Below are positions 39,901 to 50,200 of a DNA stretch of 64,000 bases, piece after piece. The DNA comes from Xiphias gladius. Taxonomy: Eukaryota > Chordata > Actinopteri > Istiophoriformes > Xiphiidae. Numbering within the stretch: the stretch's first letter is position 1; the number at the start of each line of letters is the position of its first letter. Under the pieces are notes generated by a model that was given only the letters and a program-made list of their open reading frames with translations, was not told the DNA's origin and ran no database searches. The position numbers were made by a program, and so were the translations under genes. The stretch spans positions 25,683,448-25,747,447 of the forward strand of contig NC_053403.1 in the NCBI RefSeq assembly GCF_016859285.1. The letters run 5' to 3'.

Positions 39901-41785
39901 TGATTTTCTTCTGCACCGTTGGTCTGGATGGTCTGAATTACTTTTCTTTAGGAGAAGTTGTTTTGATAGTATAGAGATAGAACGGTAAAACAGTTGGTAG
40001 TTGTATTTAATTAAAATCATTTCTACTTGCCCAGGCCCAGAATATTCTGGTAGAAAAGTGGTTTAACACCTTTCACTGTGGTAGTGGTTTTATTTTCATT
40101 GTATAGAAAACTAGTTTTATTCAGGAGTATGGACTTTTAGGTGAGTATTTGATGACATTATCATGTGACCAGTGTGACGTTTCTGTGTTTGGCGTGGATA
40201 GCGTTTGCGCTGATGAAGGAGCGATGTGGCCTGGAACACGTGTGCCGTGATCTGCAGCTGTGACTCTCTGAGGCTGCGTCGCTGAATTGCTTGGACAAGG
40301 GGACACTATTGACTTGACTCCATTGCTTTTCTCCGACAGCTGGAGTTACTAGTTACTTTGAAGCTCAAGGTTTCACACAAAGCAAATAATAAACTACTGA
40401 AATATAATGCACAATGGGCCTCAAAATGCACAAACCACTCATGCCTTGTGTTTCAGTAAATAATGGCATCTGATCACACACACAATGAACCACCAAGATG
40501 GTAGAAACTAGAAACTGAAAATACACACTGACATAGAGCCATTTTACACAGCTGCGTGTACAGAATACAGAGTCCCTCCAACCGAGATGTAATTCTGAAC
40601 ACACGTGTTTTCAGACACGCAGAGACCCATCAGTCCATCTTCTGTTCAGGCCACCAGTTTGTCATGATGCTAACACACAAACGGCTATAGTCAGAGTCCA
40701 ATGAGCCGCCAGCTGGACGCCCCAGGTGGAATCATGATCTGCGAAGGGTATTGATGTTTTCATGTCGTTTTACTGCTTTTTAAAAAAAAATCTGTTTAAC
40801 CTGTACTTCTGTTCATTTGTTATGGACCAAGAAAAGAAAAAGGACACATTCTTGCATTTTTTTAGTTCTGGTTCGGTTCATGGTCACATTGGCTTTTTAA
40901 GAACAAACCGAGTGGAGTAAACATGAAGTCATACAGACTGACAGGTAGCTCACCGACCGGACTGTGGGATGTCATCCTGCATCATCAGCACATCAGCAGG
41001 ACCCAGGTGGGAAGATCAGATTCTGGTGACTGACAGCGGGTCAGTCTGCTCTTTAGTGCGTCTCGCTCCACGTCTATATCTGTGTTCTCTCGTGGCACAG
41101 AGAGCTCCCAGAGAAATAAATGATTATTAGACTGCAAATCCATCGCTTGTTATGAATGATAACAGACCTTTAGAGACAGGATGAAAAAGAGGGGTCCCGT
41201 CCAGCAGTATTCTGAGGGTGTTACAGTAGGCAGATGAATTTAATAGCACTTTTTTAGCTTTCAGAGTCATGCTCAAAGCACATCTGCTATCGCAAAATGC
41301 TGTGGTTGGATTGTTTGCTTTGGAACCACAAACAAAGTCCTCCAGCGTCCACCTGGAGGCAAACGGAGCCAGCTTTTAGCACCAGTTTGATTTACCCCAA
41401 TCAAGCAGGTTAGGTGTGAAGGTTGGGCCCTCAGAGGCCTGGTTCCCAATGAGAGAGTGGTCATTTTCACCAGGAGGGGGATTGTGACATCTTGCAGTAA
41501 TTACAGCGTAGCTCCTAGAAAGGTCAGCACCACGGTCATTGATACAAGAGGAGGGAACAATGCCCCCCCTGACACCTCGAGCCTCCTTTTAAAACAAGCC
41601 AAGACTAGTTCTGTTGGATGTAGAACAGCATATCGCTAACTATACATCTGAATCTGTGTCCTCCTGCAGCTATGGAGAAGATGTCCCTGAGCAATGGACC
41701 AGAGAATGGAGATACTGGCATCTCCAGCGAGACACCTTCAGAGGAAACCCCCTCAAAGCCTCCTGACACTGACTGCTCCTTCTAG
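24926..41785 (+). CDS. gopc: Golgi-associated PDZ and coiled-coil motif protein (PIST/CAL/FIG)
   Basis: Nine coding exons: 24926-25186, 30643-30807, 34131-34154, 36337-36512, 37340-37505, 37591-37686, 38941-39105, 39194-39359, 41670-41785. Total 1335 nt, 444 residues plus stop, all in phase. Residues 20-87 ([20 protein letters not shown]...) are nearly invariant among vertebrates. Residues about 85-205 form coiled coils that bind golgin-160, syntaxin-6 and TC10. Residues about 276-362 are a single PDZ domain with the carboxylate loop GLGISITGG split across exons 6 and 7. The protein sits at the trans-Golgi and directs membrane cargo such as CFTR to lysosomes. The C-terminal tail ([12 protein letters not shown]..., ending TDCSF) is shorter and more diverged than the mammalian one. 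The start is set by the family N-terminus and the ATG context GCCATGT. Intron 1 (5.5 kb) and intron 2 (3.3 kb) each contain a Tc1-like element. Confidence 0.96.
25492..25520. repeat. (GCCACT)n hexanucleotide repeat
   Basis: Nearly five GCCACT units in gopc intron 1, about 300 bp after exon 1. Confidence 0.85.
25671..27163 (+). mobile_element. Tc1-like DNA transposon, full length but disabled, with ~110-bp inverted repeats
   Basis: Both ends start at a TA dinucleotide (25671-25672 and 27162-27163) followed by a long terminal inverted repeat. For example, the left arm CATCAGAATATTTTTATAAA recurs with one mismatch as the reverse complement near 27050-27075. The interior encodes a Tc1 transposase in broken frames: [18 protein letters not shown] (about 26491-26544), then [20 protein letters not shown] and [19 protein letters not shown] (26724-26780), the DDE-region motifs. 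Stops and a frameshift near 26630 disable it. About 1.49 kb long, as usual for the family. It lies in gopc intron 1 in the sense orientation. Confidence 0.85.
27164..30642 (+). other. remainder of gopc intron 1
   Basis: No exon identified. AT-rich intronic DNA; the stretches near 28200-28440 and 30270-30350 contain phrases (GCGCCACCAGAGG; GGTGGCAGTAACGCGCC) that resemble edges of dispersed fish repeats. Confidence 0.5.
31178..32535 (+). mobile_element. Tc1-like transposon copy A (crippled) in gopc intron 2
   Basis: The left end carries AAAAGTATTCGGACCCTTTG and the right end carries GGGGTCTGAATAATTTTATA with matching inverted-repeat segments (GGATAAAATTACCATTTTTG near 31244; its complement near 32500). 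The interior gives transposase pieces [36 protein letters not shown], then [20 protein letters not shown], broken by many stops. The segment between KSKHYV and the HHGG-like block is deleted relative to an active element. A near-identical partial copy lies at 59230-60080 and a deletion derivative at 54050-54735. Confidence 0.8.
32536..34130 (+). other. rest of gopc intron 2
   Basis: AT-rich, nothing recognised apart from a strong polypyrimidine tract (34092-34127) before the microexon. Confidence 0.5.
34131..34154 (+). CDS. gopc: gopc 24-nt microexon
   Basis: AG acceptor at 34129-34130 after a long pyrimidine tract, 24 nt in phase (PAPTLGEM), then the consensus donor GTAAGT. It sits between exon 2 (ending KDRL) and exon 4 (starting EKELEASKK). 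At this point mammalian GOPC carries an 8-residue segment that is alternatively spliced and enriched in neurons. A TGC motif at 34101-34103, 27 nt upstream, is of the kind used by the neural splicing factor SRRM4. Inclusion or skipping both keep the frame. Confidence 0.8.
34155..36336 (+). other. gopc intron 3
   Basis: No exon seen. About 35560-35800 contains phrases (CAGCTAAAGATATTTTTCTC, GGAGTTGGTGGAGACCAAAA, GCTAAAAGAGAGGGAGTA) of a dispersed repeat I associate with perciform genomes. The remainder is unassigned. Confidence 0.45.
37687..38940 (+). other. gopc intron 6
   Basis: Splits the PDZ carboxylate-binding loop. No other feature recognised apart from a short poly-T tract near 38050. 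Confidence 0.5.
39360..41669 (+). other. gopc intron 8
   Basis: No exon recognised. Near 39446-39650 an open frame contains a [14 protein letters not shown] stretch that looks like a damaged CCHC zinc knuckle (last Cys missing), perhaps a scrap of a retroelement gag-like protein; weak. Confidence 0.4.
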
Positions 41786-43887
41786 AGGCTCCGCCAGGCC
41801 GATGATGCTTGGAGAAATAAAAGGAGGATTGGTGGGGAAATCCCTCACAAAGAACTGAATCAAAGAATCCATAACAAGCCCAGGGACGAGGGAAAATGAA
41901 CAGAAACTGTCTGTTTTCCCTTTTTCCTCATGATGTTCTGGGGTGGTGGGACTTGGGGGTTTAGCCTGGGCCTGTGGCAATGATTTGGGGTGAAATTGCA
42001 CACGTTTGAAGAAGCAGAGGTGTAAGATACGTAGAGGAGGGAGTGATACTGTACTGCGTGACTTTTTTTGAGATACATACTTTATTGAGATACATATGGG
42101 CATGGATAGGACAGCTGTTTGTGAGGGACGAGTAGGAGGTAGTTGTCACCGAGCTGTCCCGGGGGCCCGGTGACATCAGGGAGGAGGCGGTTACTCGTGC
42201 TTGAAAATGTCTTTCAGGGACACACGTGAAGAGTGTTTTGCTTCTGTTTGTACAGTTATTCATTTTGTCTTGGCAACATTACGACAAGACAATTCTGTCC
42301 TATAGGGACCTGGGGAGAGGCCAGGGAAAGATCTCAACAAGGAAATGAACGCGAAAACAATTTTTTAGCGAACAAAAAGAAAACGCAAGTGATCGTTGTA
42401 CCTGGCAAGAGCAAGGCCAGTCTTTCAGATTCAAATGAGATGTGGAAAAAATCTAATTGAAAAACCTTGTGAAATAAATATCAACTGGAAAAATGCTGAA
42501 AGGTCTTACCTGTCATCACCAGTACTCCCCTTTAAATCTGTGGGACGATGGATCCAGGGTCTGATATTTTAACCAGCACACAAATGAACACGCTAAACAC
42601 TGACAGCTCAGTGGAACGGCGGGCTGGATGTCTGAACAGGCTAAAAGTACCGGTGGGGGCCTTCACAGCCTGCATCTAGCAAAGCAGTCAAAGAATGAAG
42701 AGAATGCCTTTGTCCGTCTTCGGCAGAGGGAAACAAGTCTAGGGATGTTTAAAGCCTAAGCATTGAGAAAGCATGTTACACAACATTTCATAGAAAATAC
42801 TCCCCCCAGTCCTCGAGGACATTGTAATTATTTCAGTGACTGTACTAGTCATACTAGCGTATGACCTCCAAACCCTGACCTGCTCTTGTATCCTGTTTAT
42901 TAGGTGGTGACCGTAGGGTGGATGTTCCATTGTCCCATTATCCCGCCAGAGCTTTTTAACCATCCTCCATCACTAACAGATGTTGGCATGTCACTGTATG
43001 TTGAATATACAGGGTGAGCACAGTAACACTTGTACAATATAAACTAATTGAATACAATCATTTTTAATAACAGGTTCTTTCTTAACTTGCTTGTATTGCT
43101 CTACACTTTATTTAGTTTTGGTTTTTTTAAATTGTGTGACATTACATTCTGTTGTAGCACAATGTATTTTGTCAGGAACACCTCACGGTATAATGCAGTA
43201 AACGCATCTCCAAGTACTCTAAACTGGGTAAAGAGCTGCATCGACCCCCCCACCGACACTAGACTCCCCAGTGTGAACATGTTGTGGTGCCCAGCTCGTG
43301 TGTCTGTTGGCACCACTGCTGCCTGCCAGTGGCAGTGTTGTGGCCCAAAGGATCGTGAGGAAGTGGAACCCTTAGTGCGCCCCAACTCTGTGACCTTACA
43401 GCAGTCACGTTTCTTGACCTGCTTTTTCTTACTGTTTCCTTGATGCTTGGTTTGTGTCTCAACTCTTCACATGTATGATGTGCATCTTTATAGGTAATGT
43501 ATTCAAGCTAAACAAATTAGTTAGCCTTTTAAATAAAGTTTGCTTTCAATTTGGTTTGTTTGTAACACATTTGGAGTATGTTTTGACTGTCGAAAAATGT
43601 CCTCAGTACCTTAAAACTCACATCAGGGTTTGGAAAATAAATTACTTATAAATCTGCTTAGAATTGTATGACAGGGACCAAGCACCCCGATGCAATTTGG
43701 ACCTGGAGGCTAATCGACCTGAACTGATCTGAAAATTGTCAGCATCACCGAATGAGGCTTTTAACGGGCAGTTCAAGAGATGCATGACAGGTAATTGCAC
43801 CTTTTACAGCAGTTTGCACCTCCGCTGCTCCACCAGGGGGCAGAATTGGTCTAAAAATGGACTGTCATGTCAAATTGATTGTGTTTT

Positions 43888-44225
43888 TATGCCTCAGCAA
43901 CAGCCGAGGCCGGAGGTGTTATGTTTTCGGGTTGTCGGTCCATCCGTCCCATCCTCAGGAATTTCTGCCAATTTTGGCACAAACGTCCACTTGGACTCAA
44001 GGATGAACTGATTAGGATTTGGTGGTCAAAGTCACTGTGACCTTGCAAAACACATTTTTGCCCGTTACTCAAGAATTCACATGCTAATTATAATAAAATA
44101 CACTTAACAGCTTTTATTAAAATTCCCTCAACGTCTTCACTACATATGAGTCTGGACAGACACGGACGTAAACTACAACTTGACCCGTTGGCGGAGGCGT
44201 ACAAGCACGAGACGATGATTCCGGT
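43888..44225 (+). mobile_element. dispersed non-autonomous fish repeat
   Basis: CAGCAACAGCCGAGGCCGGA, TTATGTTTTCGGGTTGTCGG, TTTGGCACAAACGTCCACTT and GGTGGTCAAAGTCACTGTGA are phrases of a very common teleost repeat, probably a DNA-transposon MITE. It ends in GGCGGAGGCGTACAAGCACG. No coding capacity. Confidence 0.6.
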
Positions 44226-44289
44226 TTGACATGAAACATAATTTAATTCTTAACAAAATTGACATGACAATACTTAAGTACAGAGCAAC

Positions 44290-45085
44290 CAGAAGGTAAT
44301 CAGAGCCCTCCACTTTTTTCACATTTTGTTATGTAGCAGCCTCATGCCAAAATCATTTAAATCATCTTTGAGATGTTTCCACACCTTGACTGGAGTCACT
44401 TGTCCAACTTCCTTCTAGAAGTTTCTTGCGTCTCCGCACAGGATCTCTGGAGCTCAGCCAGCGTGACCATCGGGTTCTTGTTCACCTCATTTACCAAGGC
44501 CCTTCTCCCCCGACTGCTTGGCCAAGTGGCCAGCTCTAGGAAAGAGTCCGGGTTGTTCCACACTTCTTCCATTGATGAATTATGGAGGCCAGTGTTCTCC
44601 TGGGAACCTTCAATGCAGCAGAAATGTTTTTGTAGCCTTCCCCAGATCTGTTCCTTGACAAAATCCTGTCCTTCGACCTCATGGCTTGGTTTTTGCTCTG
44701 ATGTACATTGTCAGCTGTGAGACCTTATATAGATAGGTGCGGACCTTTCCAAATCATGTTCAGTCAATTGAATTTACCACAGGTGGACTCCAATCAAGGT
44801 GTAGAAACATCTCAAAGATGATCAAGAGAAATGGGAGGCACCTGAGCTAAATGTCAAGTTTCATAGTAAAGTGACTGAATACTTATGTCAATGTGATATT
44901 TCAGTTTTTCTTTTTTAATACATTTGCAGAAATGTCTAAAATTCTGTTTTGGCTTTGTCATTATTGGGTATTGAGTTTAGATTGATGAGGGGGAAATGAA
45001 TTTAAATGATTTTAGCATCAGGCTGCAACATGACAACGTGAAAACAGTAAAAAGGGTCTGACAACTTTCTGAATCTCCATCTTCT
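44290..45085 (-). mobile_element. internally deleted Tc1-like transposon, minus orientation
   Basis: Inverted repeats flank it: TCATGCCAAAATCATTTAAA on the left and, as near complement, AAATGATTTTAGCATCAGGC on the right (about 45004-45025). The interior is antisense to a Tc1 transposase 5' half, with recognisable nucleotide phrases such as GTGACCATCGGGTTCTTGTT and CCTTCAATGCAGCAGAAATG. At about 0.8 kb it is half the usual length, so the C-terminal half of the transposase is lost. It lies downstream of gopc. Confidence 0.75.
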
Positions 45086-45683
45086 GGCTCTTTTGTAAAC
45101 ATCTGTAGTTTCTGTACACACTAATGAAATTCATTCTGATTGTATGACTCCATCTACATGTCAGGACATGTCAATGTACATCACAACTTAGCCGTGTTTT
45201 TGATTAAATGACACCATCACATCATGGTCTTTCAGCTGACCTGGCTGATGCAGCCGCTCAGACCCAGCTACACCTACTGAACGTCGTCAACACGTGGTAA
45301 GAACCAGGACGAGGTTACGGGCACCTGTGAAGGACGTTTCTAAAGCTTTGGCAGAGTGGAGGACAGAGAGTCCCTGACTTTACCTCCAGAAGGTTGCGAT
45401 TTCCTGGCTCGGAGCCACCGAACACGATGTCCTCACTTACACCCCGGGAGGCTGGGGGGGTGAGAGGCAGTGGGTCTTACAGGAGTCAACTTTAAAACAG
45501 TACCTGACATAAGCTTTACAGAGACAGAGGGAGAAGCGAGAGCTAATCAGTGAAGCTGCTCTGGTAGAAAGAAAACTTCAGCAGGGAAATGTAGGGTCAA
45601 ATGTACGGCATGTTTTAATCCAGTTTAGGGAAATGGGCTCCAGGGTCATACTCTTTTCCCTGACTGTGAGAGCGCTGACATCA

Positions 45684-45700
45684 CCCCCCCCCCCCCCCCC
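45684..45700. repeat. poly-C tract (17 C)
   Basis: Seventeen consecutive C near the convergent 3' ends of gopc and cep85l. G-rich on the minus strand. Confidence 0.9.
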
Positions 45701-45889
45701 GGCTCCGTGAAGGACGCCTCCTTCTCCTTGTGGGGGAACGAAATAAAGCACATTGAACTTACTGGAACCGGCTCCTTGTAGTTGACTGACATCCTTTCTT
45801 ATTGTGCGCATATTAAACAGCGAGTGTTCTCACAGTGTTTATACCAAGTAGTAAGAAATCAATCATACATAATTCTTTATAAAAATAAC

Positions 45890-45895
45890 TTTATT
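45890..45895 (-). terminator. candidate cep85l poly(A) signal
   Basis: TTTATT on plus reads AATAAA on minus, about 1.4 kb after the cep85l stop. The plus-strand signal at 45742-45747 is about 150 bp away, facing it. Confidence 0.5.
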
Positions 45896-47272
45896 AGCCA
45901 TCGGAACAAATGAGATCGAACTTCCAGATTGACAAAAACATTATGTAGGAACATGACTGTAGACAAACCTTTGGCATTCGTAGACTTTGGCAGTAAAACA
46001 AACCATCCGGCGGCTGGTTCAACCCACCGGGGGAGCGAACACACAGAGAACTCTCAGTTGTTTAGAGCACTTCAATGTTACAAACTTGTTCAATCATGCC
46101 GACCAAAAGTTTGATGGTGGAATTCATTCGTCCTCTAACTTCTCTGGCTGCAGGAGACAGAATCTACCACTTTGCCCTTTCAGCTTCTTTGGCTGCGAGG
46201 TTCACTGTTCTCGAGGCTCATGGAAACAATAAGCACTTACAAAAGTGACGGGTGATAATACACGACCCGACGCCTAAGAAAGTTGCTGGCTGTACAAAGA
46301 ACCGCTCCTGTAGTTGGGTTGTGACAAACAGCTGAATATCACCTGATGGAATCAGTGCTGAGTTAAATACCAACGACACAACACGGGGGACTTCACTCAG
46401 GTGGTAAACAGCACAACTGCACGGCTGATATTGCTCATTGAGACGTTTCGATTCACAGAGACAAGCGTTTCTATCAGTTACCTGACATCTACAAGTGGGA
46501 TTTCATTGCGGTCTCTGTGGAACCAGAGCTGCAGAGAGAGAGCCACATAGCTGAGGTCGGATCCTGGACGGTGAATGTCGATGTCCAGTCTGAACAGTTT
46601 GCCCTGTGGTGTTTTCACGCTGTCGTGCGTATTTATTATTGTTCCGCTCTGGGTACGTCCGGATGTGCTCGCGCTCTGCTTATTTCGATGCCAGCCCGTA
46701 GTATTTACAGTATGGAAACCACTGAATGGACAGGTGTTGTGGGTCAGCTGGAGGCAGCGCAGCGAGCTGTGAATACAACACACCCATGTCAGCTCAGAAA
46801 CACCTGGCGGGCACAGCCTAAGCCGGTGATTTTGTCACCGGACACGCAGCCATCTCATCGCCATAGAAACATGGATTCAAGCAGCTATAAACGCGTGTGT
46901 GATGAATCCAGCTCTTTGACTCGGTGCTCGCGCCGGCCGCTCTAATTTCCCTCCGCAGATTTTCCTTCTGCTGCGGAGACCTGCAGATCCAAGCGTCTGA
47001 TCCACACCCAAGGCCCCGACCCAGGAGGGTCCGGTACGTTTGCTACGCCGTGAAAGCTGTCGGACTGGTGTGAGTACGCTGAACAACGCGACCGGTCACA
47101 TTAACACCTTCAGTCATCGTGTTCCAACCACAGCATGAAGGGGACACCAAACGCTTGTCTGATGAAATCCTGCATTGGTATGAGCCTTATAATTCTCCTT
47201 ATAATGAATGTCATTCTCTACGTGGTTATGTATGAAGTAGTGAGAAGTAAAACAGGGAAAACCCACTCTGGG

Positions 47273-50200
47273 CTAGAGCAGCGCCGTCCGAGCTGCAGGG
47301 TGCCGGGGTTCACTGGGCGACGCGTGGCGGTCGGAGATGCTTTTCCTCAGCTCATCGATGTCTCTCCTGAGCTGGCCGACCTCCAGCAGCTTGAACCGCA
47401 GTTCTTCTTCTACCACCACTCCGCAGTCGCTCTCCTCCGCTGAAACGCTCAGCGCTGCAGAGAGACAGCAAAGGGCCGACAGTTAGCACGCGGTACGGGA
47501 CAGTACACAGCAGCCGGTCTGTCACTAAATACATCCAGGCGGGTAAGAGTAACACCAGACTCTGAACTGCTTCTCATTAAAGGAGCGGTTTGACATTTTG
47601 GCAAAGTGAGATGAGAACATTGACAGTGTGTTAAATGCGGAGCTGGAGTGTTGAGCGCAGGGAGCAGGGGAAACACGGATACACCGACCTTCCTCTAACG
47701 CTCACTACTCAACAGGTTCTATTCCTTCTTTTGCTCAGTGTGTACACACACACGGAAATGTGGAAACCGAGGATCAGGTCCTAGCAGGTTGCCAGAAAAT
47801 GCAGATTTAGTCTGCTCACTACTGCCAATGGGCGAGTGGTCGCTAATTAACGGCCCCGGTTTTCTCTTCACTTCATTTCTACAAAGACTGTCCGAGCTCT
47901 GCTCACTCTACAGTCATCAACGTTTTCCTCCAGCACCACACACTTTTACCGCTGGGTGCGGAAAAGAATAAGAAAAGTCCCATCTACGTCCATGAGAGTC
48001 CAGATGTTCCAATACCTTCACCCCTGCCCACAGACTCAGACCACAGACTCTTATGTGTGTGTGCGTGTGTGTTACCCACATACATTTCATGCCCAGGAGC
48101 AGGGACAGGTTGGGCTCCTTCCCTTGCGCTCTCTGGGCCAGGATGCTGCACAGAGTCTGGAGGTCCAGTAGACACAGGGACATCTCTTTCAGCAGCCGGC
48201 CCACTTCTGGCATCTCCACATGGGATAGAGGATGCACCGACAAGCCGTCGTCCACCTGCTGCGGCTTCTCAATGGGGAACAAAAGCACACATTTAGCTTC
48301 CAGTAGCTCAGCTCTCTACAGCACCCCTCAGGCCAACCCGACCTTCAGGGCCACGCCAGTCCGACCTTGTCTCTCCAGATATGAGTTCTGTGTTGACTAA
48401 GGTGCTGCCTCTCTCTGCCTCTGTGAGCATGGAACCTACTACTGGTCACTTCTTCTTCTACTCTGAGTGGAGACAGGGAATGACTTTTCACTCTAGGGAA
48501 ATCTTCTTTATAAATGTAGAAATTTGTGTTCTCGACATCCGGCCAGTACCTGCTCTGTTTTAAGAAGTCTGCGCAGCCACAGATACTGATTCGGTGTGTC
48601 AGACTGATGCCGGGGCCACAGGACTAGCTGCTGCCTTCACCACGTCTGGGCTTGTAAGATACAGACAGCTAATGCCAGCTAGAGCCTCTGCTTTCTCTCC
48701 GGGTGTGTGTGTGTGTGGGGGGGGCAGAGCTTCTACTTTTGTCACAGAAACTCAGCAGCATGACGGCTCCTCCCAAACGGGACGTGCATGGTTGTTGGCC
48801 AGAGATAGTGGGCTCCCCATCACTATACCCCCCCCACCGCCTACAAGACGCTGCAACATGTTATGTCCCGAAGCTGTGCAGCAGGACGGGACATCTTTAT
48901 TCAAAGAAGTAAAAATGGAGCAAAGCTTTTATTTTGTTCACTGTTCGATCGCAATGAGATTTCTGAGTGTCCCAATGACCACTGTCAGGTAAGACAGGAA
49001 CACCCGGTGGATGGGACAAAATGGGCACGTGGTTGCTCATAGGCAACCTGGAGGACATCTGGGATGGGGCACACTGCATCCAGAGACCCAGTCTAGCTGC
49101 CACGGCGACACCCGCCAGAGGTCTCAAATTCAGCGGCCCTCCCGTTAGCTCCTCGAGACTCAATCAGTGTTTACTTTACACACGACGTTAAAAAGTGTCC
49201 CAGGTCCTTTTGTTTGCTGTTGTGCAGCATTCGGGGCCCGCCCGCCGACAGTGGGTCTGGTTCACTACTTTGATTTGACCGTGATCGGTGACCAGGTCAG
49301 GCTCCGGCCCACACTGCGTTCTGCAGAGCGACAGACAGAGAGACAGAGAGAGGCAGTACGCTGCGACTTCCAGCGCTGGTACCTGTGGGACGCCTCTGGA
49401 CGCGGCGGCCGGGCTCTCCTCCTGCGAAGACCGGTGTCCGGGGGACGGGCCTCTTTTCTTTTGCAGTCTCGCGCTGGTGGCCTAACAAAGCACAGAGTGT
49501 GTGTGATGGCTTCAGGTTAACAGACAAATAAAACGGTGCTGCGGTTTGACAGTGGCTGTTGAGCTCGACGTGATGAGGCCGTCGATTCTAATGTCAGTCA
49601 CTGGCACATTCCAAAGCCGTGGCTGCGTTTCTGCCCGTTTTCCTTTCACTGCTAGTGGTTTTTTTTTGCTTTTCTTCTCAAGCAGCTGTTTTGGTGTCTA
49701 CTTTTACTTCTGCTTGAGTGCTTGTAACTACAGTCCTGACGGCCCCCTTCACTTGAGAACAGTCTTTGGCTGCTCTTCCCAGCTCTGGACCTACTGTACA
49801 GTAGCTGACCTGGGGTGAGAGGGTGCCGTGGGGCGCATGTGGTCGGGCTGCTTGTCAGGGTGAATCTCAATAAGGCAGACTTATTTTCTGTTTTCCAGAA
49901 CGTGATCCCAAGGGGGAGGAACTCGCTGAGTGTGCGGATTTGCCTATTAACATACCGTTAGCTGCGAGGTCAGCCTCTCAATCTGTTCTTTCTGATGCTC
50001 GATCAGCTGGTGGGAGCAGAGATAACACGTTAGTGGCTTTAGGACTTTATTTGTGTATGCGCGCATACTGTACATATCTGTGCGTGCGTGTGTTCGGGAC
50101 GCTACCCTGCTGCTGTGGCCTTGCTGCTCCAGAAGTTGAGTGTTTTCCACCTCGAGCCGCTTCAGGTCTTGCACGGGCAACCTCACCCCATCATCCAGAC

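Larger units (their letters stand above)
41786..45765 (+). other. gopc: gopc 3' UTR and downstream sequence
   Basis: Plus-strand AATAAA signals at 42473-42478, 43532-43537 and 45742-45747 could give alternative 3' ends. The first two are the more natural ends; the last would include a whole Tc1-like insertion. No further coding exon seen. Confidence 0.5.

Noticed and set aside
43048..43443. 131-residue plus-strand open frame
   Set aside because: Lies in gopc downstream/3' UTR sequence, has a biased AT-rich start and no family resemblance; no splice context.
44373..44720. 115-residue plus-strand open frame
   Set aside because: It is the antisense of a Tc1 transposase fragment, a shadow often seen in fish genomes.
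47135..47443. Plus-strand 102-residue open frame with a hydrophobic segment, in the locus where mammals keep phospholamban near CEP85L
   Set aside because: It overlaps the antisense of the cep85l last exon, the hydrophobic part does not resemble phospholamban, and phospholamban-like sequence was not seen anywhere in the window.
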